Below, piece after piece: positions 5,632 to 11,128 of a DNA stretch of 11,128 nt. The notes below the pieces were generated by a model that saw only the letters and a program-made list of their open reading frames with translations, had not been told where the DNA came from and ran no database searches. Numbering within the stretch: position 1 is the stretch's first letter; each line of letters opens with the position of its first letter. This DNA is from Xanthobacteraceae bacterium. Its GTDB lineage: Bacteria; Pseudomonadota; Alphaproteobacteria; Rhizobiales; Xanthobacteraceae. The stretch lies in assembly GCA_030043175.1 (NCBI GenBank), contig JASHYD010000930.1, positions 1 to 11,128 of the forward strand. Direction: 5' to 3'. Both the position numbers and the translations under genes were made by a program.

Positions 5632-8538
5632 TCAGACATCAGACTTAAGCGCGGTGATTTGATTGTGACTCCTGATCACCTCCAGCCGCTTGCCGAGAAT
5701 CAAATCCTGCGCCTGTGCGGCCGGCATCGGACGCCCGAAGGCAAGGCCCTGAGCGAACTCGCAGCCGAGATGATGGAGCGCAACCGCGTCGGCTTCATTC
5801 TCGGCTCCTTCGGCCACGACCTCCATACCGAGATCATGCGCTAAACCGACGATCGAGCGCAGGACGATCGGCCGAGCTCCCTTGGCGTTGGCGCGCACAA
5901 ATGATCTGTCGATCTTGATCGTGTCGAATGGGAAGCGCGGCAGATACACCAGAGAGGAATGCCCGGTGCCGAAATCGTTGAGTGCAAGGCCGGCCCCGAC
6001 ATCTCGCAGCCGCTTGAGGACTTGAGCCGCCTGCTCGGGATTTGCCATCACGGCGGATTCGCGCAGCTCAAGCTTAAGTGTGCCGCGCGCCAAGCCACTG
6101 CGTCCGAACACGCCGCGCAGACCATCGACGACGTCGTAGGTGAGCAGTTGCCGCGATGAGACGTTGACGCTCGCGAACAATGGCGCGCGACTGCGCGCCG
6201 CGCGCTGCCAGATCGTGAGCTGGCGCGCGGTGCGCTCGACCGCGAACGACCCGATTTCCGCGATCAGGCCGATTTCCTCCGCCATGGCAATGAATTCGAA
6301 CGGAGAAAGGCGGCCCATTTTTGGATGGTCCCACCACGCCAGCGCCTCGAAGCCGGCAACCGTGCGATTTTCAAGCCGCACGATCGGCCGGTACAGCATC
6401 ACAATTTCCTCGCGACCAAGGGCGCGGCGCAGCTCAGATTCGAGGTTCATTCGCTCGGGCTTGCGCGAGCGGATGGCGGGCTTGAATACTTCGCTGCGGT
6501 CGCCCCGGGCGCGTTTGGCCGCATACATTGCAAGCTCGGCATTCTTGATGAGCTCATCGGCGGCCGCGGCCTGCGCGTCCAAGAGGGCGATGCCGAGGGA
6601 GGCGGTAAGGGAAATCTCGCGTTCATTGAAGGTGATGGGCATCCGGACCGCCTTGCAGCAGGCTTCCGCGAAGGCGATGATGCGATTGGCATCCTTCTCT
6701 GACACCAGGATGAAACCGAACTGATCGCCGGACAATCGGGCAAGGGTGTCCTGTGGCTTGAGCAGGCGGCCAAGCCGGCGCGCGAGCGTCAACAGGATCG
6801 AGTCTCCGACCGCCATGCCGACGGAGTCGTTCACCAGCTTGAAACGGTCGATGTCCATCACCATGACGGTCGGCCGAAGATCAGCACTGCTCTTGGCAAT
6901 GGCCAGCACGGCGTTTAGGCGATCCACGAAAAGCTGGCGGTTCGGCAGGCCGGTCAGATTGTCATAAACGGCGTCATGAAGCAGGCGCTCTTCCGCGATC
7001 TTGGCCTCGCTGACATCCGTCAGAGTGCCAACCAGCCGGATCACCTCGCCGTCGGAACCCACCACTGGCCGCGCCTTCAAAGTGAACCATAACGAATGCC
7101 CGTCGGGGTTGCGCAAGCGAAAATCCTGTGCGACACGGCCCCGTCCCTGTTCGACCACGCCGTCGAGCGCAGCACGGAAACGGTCGCGATCGTGCGGATG
7201 AATGACGTCGATCCACTGCGCCGCAGGGCCATCGAGCGTGCCGCGGGTGAGACCGAGCACGGATTCAGTTTCCGGGCTCGTGAACACCCTGTCGGCTGAC
7301 ACATCCCAGTCCCAGATCAGATCGCCGGCGCCGGTGAGCGCCAGCGCGCGGCGCTCGACATCTGTGACGATCCCCTGTGTCACGCCGCCCGCGAAGGCGT
7401 GCTGCATGACGGTAAAGCCGATCAACAGCACAATCAGAACCAGGCCGCCCAGCAAGGCCGGCGCCACGATGTCGTTGGTCACCCAGCCGCCGACCGCAAG
7501 CCCAGCCGCGATGACCCAGCACACCAGCAGGAACCAGGTCGGAATCAACAAGACCGCGCGGTCAAATCCCTGGACCGCAAGATAGATGATAACGCCGAAG
7601 CCACCGATGGCGACGAATAGGAGCGACAATCGCGCGATGCCGGAGGCGATCGACGGATCGACGAGAGCGACCGCGACGAGCGCGCCTAGAAAGGCGAGCC
7701 ACGCGATCGCGATATGAGCGTAGCGCACGTGCCAGCGATTGAGATTGAGATAGGCGAACAGGAACACGAGGAGCGTTGCCGCAAGAACCGCCTCGCCGGA
7801 TGCGCGCCACACGCGCTCGGCGCCGGCGGACATGTCAAACACCTTGCCCCAGAATCCAAAATCAACGCCGATGTACACCAGCACCGCCCAACCAAGCGCA
7901 GCGGCCGCCGGGAACATGAAACTGCCCTTGACGACGAAAAGGATCGTCAGGAACAAGGCGAGCAGGCCAGCAATGCCGATCACGATGCCATGATAGAGCG
8001 TGAAGCTGTTGACCTTGTCTTTGTAGGTGTCGGGCTCCCATAGATAGATCTGCGGCAACCTGTCGGTGCGCAGCTCCATGATGTAGGTGACCACGTTGCC
8101 GGGATCGAGGGTGATGCGGAAGATGTCGGCGGTGGCGCTATCCTGGCGGTCGGGCCGATCGCCTGCGCTGGGCGTCATGTTGACGACGCGGGATAGCCCG
8201 AGGTCCGGCCAGAGAATTCTTGATCCCGCCATCTGGTAATGCGGGACCACGATGAGGCGGTCGATCTGCTCGTCGCTCGAGTTGGCGAGCGCGATCACCG
8301 CCCAGTTCGTACCGGCCTCGCGGGCCGGAACTTCCATGCGGCGCACGATCCCGTCGCTGCCCGGCGCGGTCGAGACCTGGATACGGCCGCCATCGCTCTT
8401 GAGCCGTTCTACCGCGTCGGTAAGATCAATTGCTGCGATGTCGACGCGCACATTGACGGCCTCCACGGCGCGGGCCGGCGACGCAGCCAACGACATGATC
8501 CAAATCGCCGCCGCCAAAGCGACGTGCAGAGCCCTCAA
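5632..8538 (-). CDS. 7TM sensor with PAS, degenerate GGDEF and altered EAL domains
   Basis: This 968-residue inner-membrane signalling protein has a signal peptide (1-24, cleavage near ASPARA) and a periplasmic region (about 25-178). Seven hydrophobic helices follow, roughly at 183-203, 207-229, 250-266, 274-293, 301-322, 328-353 and 357-382. A PAS/PAC domain spans about 400-515, with IWDWD and a DVSEAKIAEE exit helix, then GGDEF (about 523-690) and EAL (about 705-955). The layout resembles the 7TMR-DISM receptor class. The GGDEF signature is SGDQF (603-607), so the catalytic Glu is Gln, and the RxxD inhibitory site reads KPQD. EAL keeps E731, N792, E824, D855, K875, E910 and Q930. It has YRP for YQP (717), EALAWW for EALxRW and NDFGTG for DDFGTG (N854). 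Cyclase activity is unlikely; phosphodiesterase activity is uncertain. The TTG start is supported by a strong GGAGGA 7 bases upstream. Confidence 0.93.
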   Translation of the reverse strand: MRALHVALAAAIWIMSLAASPARAVEAVNVRVDIAAIDLTDAVERLKSDGGRIQVSTAPGSDGIVRRMEVPAREAGTNWAVIALANSSDEQIDRLIVVPHYQMAGSRILWPDLGLSRVVNMTPSAGDRPDRQDSATADIFRITLDPGNVVTYIMELRTDRLPQIYLWEPDTYKDKVNSFTLYHGIVIGIAGLLALFLTILFVVKGSFMFPAAAALGWAVLVYIGVDFGFWGKVFDMSAGAERVWRASGEAVLAATLLVFLFAYLNLNRWHVRYAHIAIAWLAFLGALVAVALVDPSIASGIARLSLLFVAIGGFGVIIYLAVQGFDRAVLLIPTWFLLVCWVIAAGLAVGGWVTNDIVAPALLGGLVLIVLLIGFTVMQHAFAGGVTQGIVTDVERRALALTGAGDLIWDWDVSADRVFTSPETESVLGLTRGTLDGPAAQWIDVIHPHDRDRFRAALDGVVEQGRGRVAQDFRLRNPDGHSLWFTLKARPVVGSDGEVIRLVGTLTDVSEAKIAEERLLHDAVYDNLTGLPNRQLFVDRLNAVLAIAKSSADLRPTVMVMDIDRFKLVNDSVGMAVGDSILLTLARRLGRLLKPQDTLARLSGDQFGFILVSEKDANRIIAFAEACCKAVRMPITFNEREISLTASLGIALLDAQAAAADELIKNAELAMYAAKRARGDRSEVFKPAIRSRKPERMNLESELRRALGREEIVMLYRPIVRLENRTVAGFEALAWWDHPKMGRLSPFEFIAMAEEIGLIAEIGSFAVERTARQLTIWQRAARSRAPLFASVNVSSRQLLTYDVVDGLRGVFGRSGLARGTLKLELRESAVMANPEQAAQVLKRLRDVGAGLALNDFGTGHSSLVYLPRFPFDTIKIDRSFVRANAKGARPIVLRSIVGLAHDLGMEVVAEGAENEADAVALHHLGCEFAQGLAFGRPMPAAQAQDLILGKRLEVIRSHNQITALKSDV

Positions 8539-8545
8539 GCGGCAA

Positions 8546-8551
8546 TCCTCC
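8546..8551 (-). promoter_or_regulatory. Ribosome binding site deciding a TTG start
   Basis: GGAGGA on the minus strand lies 7 bases before the TTG at 8538. This ideal spacing, together with the signal peptide encoded right after it, supports the TTG over the first in-frame ATG 14 codons inside. Confidence 0.75.
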
Positions 8552-8682
8552 GTGCCTGTTTGCTAGCAACCCTTCACCGTCCAGCGCGCTCCATTCTGAC
8601 TATCGGACCGAGCTACCAAGCGCAAGAAATGCACGTCCTTGAGACGTTCATTGGCCGCACGCTCGACGCTACCCTTCCGCTG

Positions 8683-8774
8683 CCCTCCCCCGCAAGCGGG
8701 GAGACAGTCATTTATTACCCTCTCTGCGGGCAACACCGGGCCTTCGCTTGACCTTCCCGGCTTGCGGGGAGGGG
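8683..8774. repeat. REP-like inverted pair
   Basis: The 356-bp gap 8539-8894 has no believable gene. It carries two related GC-rich units in opposite orientation. The first is CCCTCCCCCGCAAGC at 8683-8697, itself a hairpin with GCGGGGAG to 8703. The second is CTTGCGGGGAGGG at 8761-8773, matching the first in reverse with one base indel. The 17 bases at 8683-8699 are an exact inverted copy of 1018-1034. The two units could fold into one long hairpin across the gap between the oxidoreductase gene and the signalling gene. Apart from the signalling gene's ribosome binding site (8546-8551), nothing else recognisable is seen in the gap. Confidence 0.6.
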
Positions 8775-8894
8775 CTTGTTTCCGCGAAGGCTGCGCAATC
8801 ATCGCTGGGTTTGCCCGCCCAAGTCCGAGGACGGCACGCGGGGAGGTGATCTCGGCGGAACACGTAGCGCGTCAAAATGGCACGATGGCGTCGC

Positions 8895-9890
8895 TCACAT
8901 AGAAAGCATGATCTTGCCGATATGGATGCTCGATTCCATCCGCGCGTGAGCTTTGTCGGCTTCCCGGAACGGAAAGATGACGTCGATGACGGGGCGCACC
9001 CTGCCGGCGGCGATCAACGGCCAGACATTGCGTTCAACCGCCTGAGCGATGGCCGCTTTGTCGGCGAGCGAACGCGAGCGTAAGGTCGAGCCGGTGTGGT
9101 GCAGCCGCTTGAGCATGATGCGGCGGAAATCGACGGTTGCGCGCGGCGAACCCTGGAATGCGATCTGCACGATACGGCCCTCGACGGCCGCAGCCTCGTA
9201 ATTGCGTTCGATATAGTCGCCGCCGACCATGTCGAGGATCACATCGGCGCCGGCGCCGGCGGTCGCACTTTTCGTCATCGCCACGAAATCCTCGGTCTTG
9301 TAATTGATGGCGAGATCGGCGCCGAGCCGGCGACACGCGTCGCATTTCTCAGCAGTTCCGGCGGTGGTCATCACGCGCGCGCCGAACGCCTTGGCGAGCT
9401 GGATCGCAACGGTGCCAATTCCGGAGCTGCCGCCATGCACCAGCAGCGTCTCACCTTTTTTGAGGCCGCCGCGCTCGAACACATTGTGCCAGACCGTGAA
9501 GAACGTTTCAGGGATGGCGGCGGCCTCGGCGGTCGTCAGGCCGGCTGGAATCGGCAGTGCATGGGTTTCGTGGGCGGCGCAGTACTGCGCATAACCGCCG
9601 CCGCTGACGAGGGCGGTAACCTCATCTCCCTCTCTGAAGCGGCGCACGTCGGGGCCGCACATCGCAACCGTCCCGGCAACCTCAAGGCCCGGTATGTCGG
9701 TGACTCCTGGCGGCGGCGGATACACGCCCATGCGCTGGGCAACATCGGGGCGGTTGACGCCAGCGGCCGCGACCTTGATGAGAATTTCGCCCTCGCCGGG
9801 CTGCGGCACCGGGCGCTCTTGCGCAAGCAGCATCTCGGGACCGCCCGCAGACGTGATGCCGATGGCGGTCATGGTGGTGGGGATCGACAT
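8895..9890 (-). CDS. NAD(P)H:quinone oxidoreductase, PIG3-like MDR family
   Basis: This is a zinc-independent medium-chain dehydrogenase/reductase of the quinone oxidoreductase group, closest by eye to the PIG3 (TP53I3-like) subfamily. It should reduce quinones or similar carbonyl acceptors with NAD(P)H in the cytoplasm. The 331 residues show a GroES-like N-terminal half with AAAGVNRPDVAQRMG (41-55) and PGLEVAGTV (67-75). The nucleotide-binding Rossmann motif is VHGGSSGIGTVAIQLAKAFG (151-170), followed by GADVILDMVGG (214-224). The cysteine clusters of zinc alcohol dehydrogenases are absent. ATG 9890 has a GAGGAG ribosome binding site directly upstream. An IS200/IS605-type right end begins about 20-30 bases upstream, so the gene's original promoter has probably been separated from it. 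The physiological substrate cannot be told from sequence. Confidence 0.93.
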   Translation of the reverse strand: MSIPTTMTAIGITSAGGPEMLLAQERPVPQPGEGEILIKVAAAGVNRPDVAQRMGVYPPPPGVTDIPGLEVAGTVAMCGPDVRRFREGDEVTALVSGGGYAQYCAAHETHALPIPAGLTTAEAAAIPETFFTVWHNVFERGGLKKGETLLVHGGSSGIGTVAIQLAKAFGARVMTTAGTAEKCDACRRLGADLAINYKTEDFVAMTKSATAGAGADVILDMVGGDYIERNYEAAAVEGRIVQIAFQGSPRATVDFRRIMLKRLHHTGSTLRSRSLADKAAIAQAVERNVWPLIAAGRVRPVIDVIFPFREADKAHARMESSIHIGKIMLSM

Positions 9891-9892
9891 TG

Positions 9893-9899
9893 GCTCCTC
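9893..9899 (-). promoter_or_regulatory. Ribosome binding site of the quinone oxidoreductase gene
   Basis: GAGGAGC on the minus strand immediately precedes the ATG at 9890. It is the last chromosomal signal before the mobile-element end and shows that the insertion spared translation initiation. Confidence 0.7.
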
Positions 9900-9916
9900 A
9901 TCAATTGGGGTGTGAC

Positions 9917-10020
9917 ATGCTCCCCCGCCTGAAGGCGGGGTCTTCTGCCCCAGCCCCCGCGCAGAGATTTGCGGCCTTCAGGGCAATGCCCACGGCCGTC
10001 ACCGGAGCTAAGCGGTATGC
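9917..10020 (-). ncRNA. Candidate TnpB guide RNA (omegaRNA) scaffold
   Basis: Reading downstream of the tnpB stop, three hairpins follow in close order. The first is TTGC/GCAA with inner CC/GG (9969-9986). The second is CTGC/GCAG extended by two pairs past a one-base bulge (9942-9966). The third is the right-end hairpin CCCCGCC/GGCGGGG with a 4-base loop (9923-9940). In studied IS200/IS605 elements the omegaRNA comes from the 3' end of tnpB through the right end, and the guide is the adjoining flank. Position and structure fit that model; its transcription is inferred. The 5' limit given is arbitrary and may lie well inside tnpB. Confidence 0.5.
9923..9940. repeat. Right-end subterminal hairpin of the IS element
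   Basis: CCCCGCC (9923-9929) and GGCGGGG (9934-9940) form a perfect 7-bp stem with a TGAA loop. In the IS200/IS605 class such imperfect or perfect palindromes near the ends are what the TnpA transposase recognises as single-stranded hairpins. Confidence 0.7.
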
Positions 10021-11128
10021 TTGATCTCCAGCGGCTTTCTCTTGCCGACCCGCTTGCGGGTTCGCTTGGGAGGCTCTTCGGGCAACATCCTGCCCTGACT
10101 TACGTTAATTGCACCAACAACGTCCGCATGCCCCTCGCAACCGCGCACTTCGCAGCAAAACCTGTCCCTGGTCGGGCGGTTGTTCGTGTGGGTGTGGCCG
10201 CAGTTTGGGTCGGGACAGCGCAACGAAGTATACGGCGCCGGAGTGAACTCGACCCGGCCGCCTCGCTCGTGCTCTTTGTATTCCAGGAATGTCGCAAACA
10301 TGCTCCATCCCTGGTCGAGGATGCTCCGGCTGAGGCCGCTCTTCTGAGCAACGTTTTTGCCCGGCCCCTCGATGGTACCCTTTCCGCTCGCCGTCATGTT
10401 TCGCACCCGGAGCTTTTCCATCCTGTACACGCCGTGGCTCTTGGCGAGGTTGGTGGAAGCCTTGTCCAGAAAATCTCGACGAGTGTTGGCTTCGTGTATG
10501 CGAAGCCGGGAGATCTTTCCCTTCACTTTTTGCCAATTGGACGAAAACTTGACCTTACGGGCGAGCTTCTGCTGAAGCTTCGCCGGCGTGGGGCGGATTG
10601 CGTCAAAGGCGTTGAGAGGGTCGATGAGCTCTCCGACGGATGTGGCGGCGAACACCGCCACGCCACGGTCGATGCCGATAACCTCGTCCCGGCTCTTAGT
10701 CGGGTCAGGAGTTTGACGTGCCCACAAAACGCTAGCGAACCATTTACCGGCCTTGCGGCGCAACGTCACGGAACGCAGTACGCCGCCCAGCGGACGGAAG
10801 CCTCGAAATCTGACCCAACCTATTTTCGGCAGCTTGATAGCGCCGTGCTTGTTCAAGCGCTTAAATTCGACATCCTCCGCCGGAAGGGTGAAGGAGTCGT
10901 TCTTGAATTTTGGCGTGGGGTGTCCACACAGCCCCTTAAAGAAGCGGCTGAACGCCTCGTCGAGGTCGCGCAGCGCGTTTTGCAGCGCGTGTATGGGGGC
11001 AAAGTCGAGCCAGTCGGTCGTCGCTCGGCGACTTGTCAATTCTTTTGCCTGCGCAACATAGGCGAGCGAAAACCCGTAATTCCGGTATTCGTATTCCCGT
11101 CGCTCAAGGGCATGGTTGTATTCGCGGC
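10008..11128 (-). CDS. tnpB: TnpB (OrfB) RNA-guided RuvC nuclease of IS200/IS605 family, 5' end outside window
   Basis: TnpB proteins are RNA-guided DNA nucleases encoded by IS200/IS605 elements and ancestors of Cas12. The frame is open to the window edge. Residues before the TTG at 11039 (YNHALERREYEYRNYGFSLA) continue the usual OrfB N-terminal helical region, so that TTG is internal and the gene is cut by the window. Numbered from that TTG, the RuvC catalytic residues are all present: D124 in GIDRGVAVF, E208 in YRMEKLRV and D306 in GHADVVGAINV. A zinc-finger-like segment has C275, C280, C295/C296 and C301. The spacing is CX4C for both knuckles, longer than the usual CX2C. The C-terminus is strongly basic (KRTRKRVGKRK). 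The gene appears intact in the visible part. The quinone oxidoreductase gene follows on the same strand. Confidence 0.93.
   Translation of the reverse strand, partial: REYNHALERREYEYRNYGFSLAYVAQAKELTSRRATTDWLDFAPIHALQNALRDLDEAFSRFFKGLCGHPTPKFKNDSFTLPAEDVEFKRLNKHGAIKLPKIGWVRFRGFRPLGGVLRSVTLRRKAGKWFASVLWARQTPDPTKSRDEVIGIDRGVAVFAATSVGELIDPLNAFDAIRPTPAKLQQKLARKVKFSSNWQKVKGKISRLRIHEANTRRDFLDKASTNLAKSHGVYRMEKLRVRNMTASGKGTIEGPGKNVAQKSGLSRSILDQGWSMFATFLEYKEHERGGRVEFTPAPYTSLRCPDPNCGHTHTNNRPTRDRFCCEVRGCEGHADVVGAINVSQGRMLPEEPPKRTRKRVGKRKPLEIKHTA

Larger units (their letters stand above)
9910..11128 (-). mobile_element. IS200/IS605-type element (TnpB-bearing), right end and partial body
   Basis: The element is recognised from tnpB plus the subterminal hairpin typical of this class downstream of it (9923-9940). 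IS200/IS605 elements have no terminal inverted repeats and make no target duplication, so the exact right boundary cannot be fixed. It should lie just past the hairpin, near 9905-9918. The left end and any tnpA transposase lie outside the window. I therefore cannot tell a complete IS605-like element from a tnpB-only (IS1341-type) one that would need a transposase from elsewhere. Confidence 0.75.

Noticed and set aside
8239..8751. Plus-strand frame of 170 codons
   Set aside because: It is antisense to the conserved start of the 7TM signalling gene and then runs into the repeat; no domain is recognisable.
9893..9910. TTGAT on the minus strand next to the IS right end, like the target-adjacent motif of ISDra2 TnpB
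   Set aside because: That motif should flank the left end, not the right. The left end is outside the window, so this is probably coincidence.
9096..9932. Plus-strand frame of 278 codons
   Set aside because: It is the antisense shadow of the quinone oxidoreductase gene, caused by GC-rich codon use, and crosses the IS boundary.

Overview
The window looks like chromosome of an alphaproteobacterium, most likely Hyphomicrobiales near Bradyrhizobium/Rhodopseudomonas. The support is GC-rich coding sequence, the gene order ispH-thrB-rnhA, protein similarity recalled from that group, and short GC-rich palindromes between genes that are common there. No database search was possible, so genus is not assigned.

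Layout. Positions 6-2550 (+) hold a compact housekeeping run: ispH (isoprenoid precursor synthesis), thrB (homoserine kinase, APH-fold type) and rnhA (RNase HI). thrB and rnhA overlap by 8 bases. Positions 2551-3080 hold no convincing gene but several stem-loops and a T8 run. A Prx5-type peroxiredoxin with a single cysteine follows on the minus strand (3081-3566). Next comes about 440 bp of palindrome-rich non-coding sequence, then a secreted stand-alone DsbD N-terminal-domain protein (minus strand). This is divergent from a YqgE/AlgH protein (plus strand). YqgE converges, with a 12-bp gap, on a 968-residue membrane signalling protein (5632-8538, minus strand). That protein has a signal peptide, a periplasmic region, seven TM helices, PAS, a degenerate GGDEF (SGDQF) and an altered EAL domain.

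After another repeat-bearing gap (8539-8894) comes a PIG3-like NAD(P)H:quinone oxidoreductase (8895-9890, minus strand). Directly upstream of its ribosome binding site sits the right end of an IS200/IS605-type element. Its tnpB (RuvC nuclease, 10008 to the window edge) is read in the same direction as the oxidoreductase and is cut at its 5' end by the window. Between the tnpB stop and the oxidoreductase there are three consecutive hairpins. They have the position and form expected of the element's right end and the scaffold of a TnpB guide RNA (omegaRNA). If so, the natural guide would be the leader of the oxidoreductase gene.

The most notable points are the TnpB/candidate-omegaRNA unit and its junction with the oxidoreductase, the doubly altered c-di-GMP domains of the 7TM protein, the orphan DsbD alpha-type domain, and the structured non-coding interval after rnhA. 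I saw no tRNA, rRNA, CRISPR array or phage gene.
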